A stretch of DNA of 64,000 nucleotides from NCBI RefSeq assembly GCF_000741695.1, contig NZ_JGZK01000005.1, positions 186,001-250,000 on the forward strand, read 5' to 3'. The notes under the pieces are model-generated. The model saw only the letters and a list, made by a program, of their open reading frames with translations. It searched no databases and was not told the DNA's origin. Below, piece after piece: positions 44,798-52,200 of the stretch. This stretch comes from Bifidobacterium reuteri DSM 23975 (GTDB lineage Bacteria; Actinomycetota; Actinomycetes; Actinomycetales; Bifidobacteriaceae). Position 1 is the stretch's first letter; every line of letters begins with the position of its first letter. A program made the translations under genes and the position numbers.

Positions 44798-46303
44798 TCA
44801 TACCCCCAGTGTAGCGTTCCACGACATGATTACCCAGTCCGGATCGCTCAACCCCAGCGCCACCCACCAGACGAGGACCAGGATGAATCCGATGGTGATC
44901 AGCGGCAGGCGTTCACGGAAAAGACGGACCAGCGCCAGCAGCAGGATCACCGCGAGCAACGCGATGAACGTCAGCGACAGCCACCTGAGCCAGGTCATGC
45001 CATAGGCGGCGATGTATAGGCCCAGACGGGTGGCCGAGGAGGCAAGCATCACACCGGTCGCCGTGATGAGGCCGATTTCGAGGCCGATCATCGTCCTGGT
45101 GCGTGGTACGAACGTCATCACGACGCCGTAGCCCGCCAGATTGAGCGCGGTCACGAACAGCAGCTGGAAGAAGCCCTGACGCGCGTATTCCGCGTACGTG
45201 TAGCCGGCAGGCAGACCAGCGCCGGCGAACAGGAACGTGAACTGGATGATGCAGAACACGGCGTACAACGCCAGCACGAGTCCGAGCACCACCGCGGCGA
45301 TGGTCGGGTCGAACGGGCGGCGTCGCTCGGCCTGCCGCAGGCCGCCGAGTTCCGGTTCCGTGGTCCGGGTCTCTACGCTCGCCAGCAATGAGAACAGGAA
45401 CGGCGCGGGAATGACGACCACGGCGGCATGGAAGAGGAACCGCGTGAGATCGATATGGTCGACCATGTGGGTCACGCCGTAGGCGAACACCTCGTCCGCC
45501 TGCATGAGCAGCGGGATTAGCAGACAGAGAATCGGCAGGCTGATGAGCAGCGCGATGCCGATTTTGCGCAGTGTGGTCTCCGGCGATCGTGACGTGACAT
45601 CATTGCCATCCGGATGCGTCGCCGTATCGACGAGCCGTGCGAGCGTGTCGATGAGCAGCGGCCAGCGCGAGAATGGGCTGACCGTCCATCCAAGGAACCA
45701 GTCCGCGATCAGCGTGGCCGGACGGCGGATGTCGAAGGTGGCGCTCGACAGCTGCAGGAGCAGCATGAGCAACGCCGGCAGGGCAAGGTAGCCGGTGATC
45801 AGCGAGTACCAGAAGTTCGGCGTCGGGCCGGAGGCGTTGCGCCAATCGGCCGCCAGCGAGGTGTCGTTGACGATCAGCCATGACGCGCAGAACACGGCGA
45901 CGGCACCGACGATCCACCACATCGGCGTGCGGCAGGCCCTTGTGACGAACAGCAGGACGCCGATTGCGAGTATGACAAGACAGAACACGCCCCAGGGAAG
46001 CCAGCTGGCAGTGTAGGTGCCACTCGCGAATGAAGGAGGGTCGATGATGAGCCGGTCGAAGGCGAACGGGATGACAAGCGCCGCGGCGATCAGGGTGATG
46101 CGACGGCGCATTGAAAGCGTCGGCGTGGCGGATGATGATGCGTTCGGGAGCGGTGACTCTGCGGGTGGTGTGTCCGCAGACTGCGCGGTTGCGGATGGGG
46201 TGGACGCGAGCGAAGCGGTTGCGGATGCCGTTGCTATAGGCGATGCGGAGGTGCCCGTTTCGGGGACCGTGCCGTCCGGATGATGCGTGAGATTGGTGCT
46301 CAT
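44798..46303 (-). CDS. DUF4153/DUF4173-like polytopic membrane protein
   Basis: The 501-residue protein has a Ser/Thr/Ala-rich N-terminal tail (about residues 1-65) and then about a dozen hydrophobic helices. The segment AGYTYAEYARQGFFQLLFVT is the family signature of DUF4173. Function unknown; relatives often sit next to small regulators in Gram-positives, but none is beside it here. The ATG at 46303 is favoured over a frame extension to 46360 which lies inside the palindromic operator sites. The promoter region carries three ATATCGA-type palindromes. Confidence 0.82.
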   Translation of the reverse strand: MSTNLTHHPDGTVPETGTSASPIATASATASLASTPSATAQSADTPPAESPLPNASSSATPTLSMRRRITLIAAALVIPFAFDRLIIDPPSFASGTYTASWLPWGVFCLVILAIGVLLFVTRACRTPMWWIVGAVAVFCASWLIVNDTSLAADWRNASGPTPNFWYSLITGYLALPALLMLLLQLSSATFDIRRPATLIADWFLGWTVSPFSRWPLLIDTLARLVDTATHPDGNDVTSRSPETTLRKIGIALLISLPILCLLIPLLMQADEVFAYGVTHMVDHIDLTRFLFHAAVVVIPAPFLFSLLASVETRTTEPELGGLRQAERRRPFDPTIAAVVLGLVLALYAVFCIIQFTFLFAGAGLPAGYTYAEYARQGFFQLLFVTALNLAGYGVVMTFVPRTRTMIGLEIGLITATGVMLASSATRLGLYIAAYGMTWLRWLSLTFIALLAVILLLALVRLFRERLPLITIGFILVLVWWVALGLSDPDWVIMSWNATLGV

Positions 46304-46317
46304 GCCTGCATCGTATG

Positions 46318-46334
46318 ATATCGATATTCGATAT
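46318..46334. promoter_or_regulatory. Palindromic operator site 1
   Basis: ATATCGA-TAT-TCGATAT, a perfect 7+7 palindrome, lies 14 bp upstream of the DUF4173-like start codon on its noncoding side. Confidence 0.75.
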
Positions 46335-46338
46335 ATGT

Positions 46339-46355
46339 CTATCGTAAATCGATTC
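46339..46355. promoter_or_regulatory. Palindromic operator site 2 (imperfect)
   Basis: CTATCGT-AAA-TCGATTC matches the site 1 pattern with a few changes and starts exactly 21 bp after it. Confidence 0.5.
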
Positions 46356-46369
46356 TTCACAGTTGTTTC

Positions 46370-46386
46370 ATATCGAATTTCGATAT
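46370..46386. promoter_or_regulatory. Palindromic operator site 3
   Basis: ATATCGA-ATT-TCGATAT has the same arms as site 1 and starts 52 bp after it and 31 bp after site 2, all close to whole helical turns. Confidence 0.75.
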
Positions 46387-46559
46387 ACAGCGAGGCTGTG
46401 TTGGTGGCGTTGCGCTGCGGCGGGGTGCATGACTGCCATGGGTGACGCCTCGGTGTGGGCGATAAATGTGTACGTTCGTCCGCGTGTTGCTTGGTGACCG
46501 TTTGGTAACCTTATGACATCGTTATCACAATGTTGTCTTCGATGCTGAAAGGTGTGTGT

Positions 46560-47777
46560 ATGGCCAGCCTGCTGCTTGCTGTGATATACGTGGCGTTCAT
46601 CAGCTTGGGATTGCCGGACTCGCTGCTGGGGGCGGTGTGGCCCACGATGAGCCAGGACCTTGCGGTGCCGGTTTCGTGGGCTGGCGGCATATCTGCAGTC
46701 ATCTCGTTGTTCACTATCGTCTCCGCGCTGCTCTCCGACCGTATGACATTGCGTCTTGGCGCAGGGCGCGTCACTGCCATCTCGGTGGCTCTGACGGCCA
46801 TAGCGCTGGCCGGCTTCTCCGTGGCGCCGAACTACTGGGTGCTGCTGCTCATCGCCGTTCCATACGGTCTGGGTGCCGGCGGTGTGGACGCTGCGCTCAA
46901 CAACTACGTCGCCATCCACTACGAGAGCCGCCATATGAGCTGGCTGCACTGCATGTGGGGCGTCGGCGCCTCGATTGGCCCGTACATCATGGGATATGCG
47001 CTGTCCAACGGACAGGGCTGGCCGTGGGGATACCGGTACATCGCTATCCTGCAGGTCGCGCTCACGCTGATTCTGGTGCTGAGTCTGCCGCTGTGGAAGT
47101 CACGCGGTCGTGCGGCGGCCGAGGCGAACGGCGTCGACAGCGCTGCCGGTGAGGGCGTCGGGGCCGACGCGGCTTCGTCCGCCGGCACGGAACGCAAGCC
47201 GCTTGGCGTGGCCGGTGTGCTGGCGATCCGTGGCGCGAGGGAAATCCTCATCATGTTCTTCTGCTACTGCGCCATCGAAAGCACCGCCGGCCTGTGGGCC
47301 TCCAGCTACATGGTGATGCACGCCGGCGTGGACAAGGTCACGGCGGCCAGCTGGGCCAGCCTGTTCTACGTGGGCATCACCGTGGGACGTGCACTGTCCG
47401 GCTTCTTGACCATGAGGTTCCGCGACCCGGTGATGATTCGCATCGGTCAGGTGCTGGTGCTGCTCGGTGTGGTCACGATGTTCCTTCCGTTGCCACATCA
47501 TCTGGGTATCGTGGCCGGATTGATCGTCGTGGGTCTCGGTTGCGCGCCGATCTATCCGTGCGTCATCCACTCGACGCCCGCATACTTCGGTGAGGAGAAT
47601 TCGCAGGCGATCGTGGGTGTGCAAATGGCGTGCGCCTACACCGGCACGCTGCTCATGCCGCCGTTGTTCGGCATCATTGCACAGTACGTGACCATCAGCT
47701 TGTATCCGTGGTATCTGCTGCTGTTCCTGGTGCTCATGGTCGCCATGCACGAGCGTCTGCGCAAGCTGCGCGGCTGA
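46560..47777 (+). CDS. MFS permease (sugar/fucose-permease-like)
   Basis: The 405-residue protein has twelve predicted helices with the MFS pattern (ISLGLPDSLLGAVWPTMSQD at the start; SWLHCMWGVGASIGPYIMGY in helix 5; HAGVDKVTAASWASLFYVGI in the second half). The SxGLPD...W start resembles FucP/bypass-type sugar permeases. It is followed by a ribokinase-like gene 42 bp on, which suggests uptake and phosphorylation of ribose or a similar sugar (inference). The ATG at 46560 has AAAGG 8 nt upstream. Confidence 0.88.
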   Translation: MASLLLAVIYVAFISLGLPDSLLGAVWPTMSQDLAVPVSWAGGISAVISLFTIVSALLSDRMTLRLGAGRVTAISVALTAIALAGFSVAPNYWVLLLIAVPYGLGAGGVDAALNNYVAIHYESRHMSWLHCMWGVGASIGPYIMGYALSNGQGWPWGYRYIAILQVALTLILVLSLPLWKSRGRAAAEANGVDSAAGEGVGADAASSAGTERKPLGVAGVLAIRGAREILIMFFCYCAIESTAGLWASSYMVMHAGVDKVTAASWASLFYVGITVGRALSGFLTMRFRDPVMIRIGQVLVLLGVVTMFLPLPHHLGIVAGLIVVGLGCAPIYPCVIHSTPAYFGEENSQAIVGVQMACAYTGTLLMPPLFGIIAQYVTISLYPWYLLLFLVLMVAMHERLRKLRG

Positions 47778-47819
47778 TTATCCTCCCCGTCGTCAGCGGG
47801 GCTACTATGCTGGGCAAGC

Positions 47820-48806
47820 ATGAGTAGTGAAGAACATGAGCAGATGCCCGAGCCGGTACGCGATCGTCTGGAAGCCTTGGGCAAGGCGCAGGGTGCTGTC
47901 ATTGTGGTCGGTTCGATGAACGCGGACTACACGGTCAGCACCAAACGGCTCCCCAAGCCGGGGGAGACCGTCAACGGTGGTGCCATGAAAGTGCTACCCG
48001 GCGGCAAAGGGGCAAATCAGGCTGCCGCCGCAGCAAGACTTGGCGCCAACGTGCAATTGCTGGGTGCTGTCGGGGAGGACGACAACGCGAACTTCCTCTT
48101 GAGCAAACTGGATGAGGCTGGTGTGGACACCGCGGACATCCTGCACGTGGAAGGCCCGAGTGGCACCACGCTGATCACCGTGAGCGCCGAGGGCGAGAAC
48201 ACCATCGTCTATTCCCCGGGATCCAATGCGAAGGTCAGTGCCGGATATGTGCAATCCCATCGTGACACCATCGCGTCCTGCGCCGTGCTTGGTCTATGTC
48301 TGGAAAGTCCGATCGCCACGGTGATCGCGGCGGCGCAGACCGCGCATGACGCCGGCGTGACCGTGCTGCTCAACGATTCCCCGTTCATGGACGAACTGCC
48401 GCACGAGCTGGTGGAGGCCACGGACATCCTGCTGGTCAATCAGCATGAGGTGGCGCAGTTGCTGGGTCTGCCCGACACCGATTCCGTGGACTATGACTGG
48501 TATGAGGTGACCTCCCGGTTCGTCGACTATGGCTTCGGCAGAGCCATCGTGACGCTTGGGGCTTCGGGCTCAATCGTCATTGAGGATGGTCGTTGGCATC
48601 GTGTCTCCGCCGCACAGGTGGATGCGGTGGACACCACGGGATGCGGTGATTCCTTCATGGGGACCGTGCTCGCAGGTCTGGCGGCCGGATTCACGTTGCT
48701 GCAATCCGCCCAGATCGGATCCTATGTCTCCGCATACGCTGCGACCAAGCTCGGCGCGCAAAGCGCCTATGGAACTGCCGAAGAGGTCATCGCCTACTTC
48801 AGCTGA
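47820..48806 (+). CDS. rbsK: Ribokinase (PfkB family)
   Basis: The 328-residue kinase has the PfkB signatures: VGSMNADYTVSTKRLPKPGE, PGGKGANQAAAAARLGA (first signature) and DTTGCGDSFMGTVLAG (second signature with the catalytic Asp). LLVNQHEVAQLLG is also typical of ribokinase. It phosphorylates ribose or a related sugar with ATP. It is downstream of an MFS permease on the same strand. A TACTAT -10-like hexamer lies 11 nt before the ATG, so a short independent leader is possible. Confidence 0.92.
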   Translation: MSSEEHEQMPEPVRDRLEALGKAQGAVIVVGSMNADYTVSTKRLPKPGETVNGGAMKVLPGGKGANQAAAAARLGANVQLLGAVGEDDNANFLLSKLDEAGVDTADILHVEGPSGTTLITVSAEGENTIVYSPGSNAKVSAGYVQSHRDTIASCAVLGLCLESPIATVIAAAQTAHDAGVTVLLNDSPFMDELPHELVEATDILLVNQHEVAQLLGLPDTDSVDYDWYEVTSRFVDYGFGRAIVTLGASGSIVIEDGRWHRVSAAQVDAVDTTGCGDSFMGTVLAGLAAGFTLLQSAQIGSYVSAYAATKLGAQSAYGTAEEVIAYFS

Positions 48807-48825
48807 CCAGTATCGGTCTATGAGC

Positions 48826-48840
48826 GGGGCAAAACCTCGC
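48826..48840 (-). repeat. Inverted copy of the 52-bp array core
   Basis: CGGGGCAAAACCTCG is the exact reverse complement of CGAGGTTTTGCCCCG at 49107-49121, the last repeat core. Confidence 0.85.
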
Positions 48841-48848
48841 ATCGCTGT

Positions 48849-48889
48849 GCGATATGGTCCATTGGCTGTTTGTCAGTGGACCATATCGC
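48849..48889. repeat. Perfect 13-bp hairpin between the inverted core and the array
   Basis: GCGATATGGTCCA (48849-48861) pairs with TGGACCATATCGC (48877-48889) around a 15-nt loop, with further weak pairs outside. It has no T tract, so it is not a classic terminator. Confidence 0.8.
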
Positions 48890-48898
48890 ATAATGGTT

Positions 48899-49121
48899 CG
48901 AGGTTGTGCTTCGGCGAGTGGGCCTGTAGGGGCCGTATGGTCGGATGACCCGAGGTTGTGCTTTGCTGAGAGGTTGTGGGCAGGGCGAGTGCTCTGGTGA
49001 ACCGAGGTTGTGCTTCGCTGAGAGGCTGTCGACGGGGCGGATGTCCTGGTTGTCCGAGGTTTTGCTTCGGTAGGAGGCTATAGGCGGGCTGAAAGTCCAG
49101 ATGGCTCGAGGTTTTGCCCCG
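48899..49121 (+). repeat. Degenerate tandem array with exact 52-bp period
   Basis: Units start at 48899, 48951, 49003, 49055 and 49107 (partial). Each begins CGAGGTTGTG or CGAGGTTTTG followed by CTTCGSYGAG-like text and AGGCTGT-like text; the second half of each unit is much less conserved. Spacing is exactly 52 bp each time. Confidence 0.88.
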
Positions 49122-49183
49122 TTGGGCGAGAATGCTGCCGCCGCCGGTTCATGAGTGACGCGCAGTTTGTTCGCATAGCACGT

Positions 49184-49189
49184 TACAAT
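49184..49189 (+). promoter_or_regulatory. -10 element for leaderless lhr
   Basis: TACAAT ends 7 nt before the lhr ATG, so transcription should start at or next to the start codon. No Shine-Dalgarno sequence exists. Confidence 0.6.
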
Positions 49190-49203
49190 CGAACATATGT
49201 ACG
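49190..49203. promoter_or_regulatory. LexA-like box overlapping the lhr start codon
   Basis: CGAACATATGTACG differs from CGAAC-N4-GTTCG at one base. The ATG of lhr is inside it, directly after the -10 element, so bound LexA would block transcription. Confidence 0.65.
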
Positions 49204-52200
49204 AAAGTCTGAGTCTGTTCGCCGAGCCAACTCGGTCATGGTTCATGCATGCATTCGGGAAGCCCACCGAAGCGCAGAATCAGGCGTGGCCGGCCATCGC
49301 CTCTGGCGAACATGTACTGGTGATTGCACCCACCGGCTCAGGCAAGACGCTCGCCGCGTTCCTCTCCGCCATCGATCGATTGCTGCAGCCGGGAAATAAA
49401 CGGACGCGTTCGAAGCGCACAGGTGTACGCGTTCTCTACATTTCACCGCTCAAGGCGCTTGCGGTGGATGTGGCCAAAAACCTCGAACAGCCCCTCGACG
49501 GCATCGCCGCGCAATGCGAAGCACAGGGGCTGCATGCGCCGAACATCACCGTCGCCACCCGATCGGGGGATACCACTGCCCAAGAGAGACGCCATATCGC
49601 CTCCCACCCACCGGAAATCCTGGTCACGACTCCGGAATCCTTGTATCTGCTGCTCACCTCCAAGACCAGACGGATCCTGTCCACTGTGGAGACGGTGATC
49701 ATCGATGAGATCCACGCGGTGGCGGGCACCAAGCGCGGCGCCCATCTGGCGTTGAGCCTGGAACGGCTGGAACGACTGGTCTCCGAATCGCGCAGACGGG
49801 AATCTATGGACTCATCGGCGTCTGTCGAGGCGATACAGTCCGACAACGACGCCTTTGCCGACGCTGTTGTCGGCTCGATGACGGAGCATACGGGGCAAGA
49901 TGACCGCATCGGTGGTGGAGGCCGCGCAAGTCAGTCGTGGCGTATCCAGCGCATCGGTCTTTCCGCGACGGTCAATCCGCCTGAAGAGGCTGCTCGATTC
50001 CTAGGTGGAGGCAGACCGGTGACCATAGTGAATCCGGGCGGCAGGCCGGCCATGGACGTGAAGATGGTCGAGCCGTTGGACAACATGCGGGATTTGGACT
50101 CCGGCAATGTGCAACATCGTGCGGGAGGCGCGGATTCCAGCCAGGCCAGGCCGTATATCAGCGGGGTCACACCGGCCATGCAGAGGCTGGCAGAGCGTAA
50201 GGGCATCACTGGTGTCGCTGATGGTGGTGACGAGGACGCCGAGCGTGACGGTTCGGTCTCTTCGGCAATAACGGGAGCCCGTGGCGACCGTACATCAGGA
50301 TCCATATGGCCTGTGGTGGAGCGCAGCATCCTCGATGAGGTGTTGGCGCATCGCACCACACTGGTATTCGTGAACTCCCGAGGTGTGGCGGAGAAACTCA
50401 CCGCACGGCTCAACGATATGTACGCCGAAAGCCCTGCCGCTGGCACTGGTAGGTCGTCTGGGCGAATTGGCTCGGATACCGATGAAGCGCATGAATCCCT
50501 TGGCCCTGGCTCTCCGGAAGGACGTGAGGGGTTCGCAGCCCACTACGATGCCGTGGTCGGCTCCACCACCATGCTCGTCGATGCCCATGAGGACGCTGAT
50601 GTGATCGCCATGGCCCATCACGGTTCGGTTTCCAAAGACCGCCGCAAGATGATCGAGGAACGATTGAAACGAGGCAAACTGCGCTGTGTGGTGGCCACCT
50701 CCAGCTTGGAACTCGGCATCGATATGGGGTCGGTCGATCTGGTGATCCAGGTTGATACCCCGCTGTCCGTATCCTCGGGGCTTCAGCGTGTCGGACGGGC
50801 CGACCATCAGGTCGGGGGAGTGTCCCATGCCCTGTTCTACCCGCTTACCCGCCATCAGATTGTCACCTCGGCGGCCTGCATGGAATCGATGATCGCCGGC
50901 GATATCGAACCGCTGTCCATACCGCGCAATCCGCTTGACGTGCTCGCCCAACAGAGTGTCGCAGAGGCCTCCATGCATGATTTGGACGTCGAGGACTGGT
51001 ATGCGACCGTACGTCGCAGCGCGCCGTTCGCCGAACTGTCCCGTGACATGTTCGACGCGGTATTGGGCATGATGTCAGGCGCATACAACACCGAGGAGTT
51101 TTCGGCATTCAAACCACGACTGATGTGGAACAGGGAGGAGGGTCGGATTTCCGCGCGTCCCGGCGCGCAGAAGATCGCCGTGACCTCAGGCGGCACGATT
51201 CCCGACCGTGGACTATACACGGTGGTGCTTCCCGAGGCGGATGCCGGCAAAGTCCAGCGGCGCGTAGGCGAACTGGACGAAGAGATGGTCTACGAGTCTC
51301 GTGTGGGCGATGTGATCACGCTGGGCACGTCATCCTGGCAGATTCAGGAAATCACGCGGGATCGCGTCGTGGTGACCCCGGCCCCCGGACGCACCGCCCG
51401 ACTGCCATTCTGGCATGGTGAAGGTGCGGGGCGGGACTACGGGTTCAGCCGCACCATTGGTCGTTTCCTCCGGGAAACCAGCGCCGGTCTCATATTCGCT
51501 TCCGTCCTCCCGCGTGAAAGCAGTCCGACAGGGGAACAACCTTCCTATACCGGGGAAACGATATCTGGCTCCCCTCTCCGAGGAGAGCTGTCTGCGCAGC
51601 AGACTGAGGGGAGTTTCGAGGGAAAACTAGTTACAGCAACCATTCCATCTTCGCCTACCTTCAGCACGTCCATCCTCAATCGACTCCGCCACGACGGCCT
51701 CGACAGCAACGCCATCGCCAATCTGGCGCGCCTTATTGCCGAACAGCAGGCCGCAACCGGCATGATTCCCGACGACCGCACCCTGGTGGTCGAACGCACC
51801 CGTGACGAAGACGGCGGATGGCGAGTCGTGCTGCTCAGTCCCTTCGGCCGCCGCGTGCATGAGCCATGGGCCATGGCCATCAGCCGCCGACTCGCCACCC
51901 GATACGGCTTTGATGGTCAGGCCTATGCCGCCGATGACGGCATCGTTATCCAACTGCCGGACGGCGAAGGCCATATCCCCATGGCGGACCTGTTCCTGTT
52001 CGACCCGGAAGACCTTAAAACGGACGTGGAACGCCAAGTGGGCGAGTCCGTGCTGTTCGCCGCCCGGTTCCGCGAATGCGCCGCACGATCGTTGTTCATG
52101 CCCCGCTCCGAACCCGGCCGCCGCGTGCCTCTGTGGCAGCAGCGGCTCAGGGCGGCGCAACTGCTGCAATCCGCGCGCGCGGCCAAAAACTTCCCATTGC

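Larger units (their letters stand above)
48807..49196. other. Gene-free interval filled with repeats
   Basis: The 390 bp between ribokinase and lhr have no convincing gene. They hold an inverted 15-mer, a 13-bp perfect hairpin, four full and one partial copy of a 52-bp repeat, and the lhr promoter. Because 52 is not a multiple of three, the repeats cannot code for a repeated peptide. Confidence 0.85.

Noticed and set aside
47785-47801. CCCCG/CGGGG hairpin between the MFS gene and ribokinase as a terminator
   Set aside because: Only a 5-bp stem without a T tract; the two genes may be cotranscribed.
48899-49121. Possible CRISPR array
   Set aside because: Repeat cores diverge strongly, the flanking variable parts are not unrelated spacers of clean length, and no cas gene is present.
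48818-49267. 149-codon minus-strand frame over the repeat array
   Set aside because: The 52-bp period does not keep the reading frame, so the repeats do not behave as coding; no start signal is seen.
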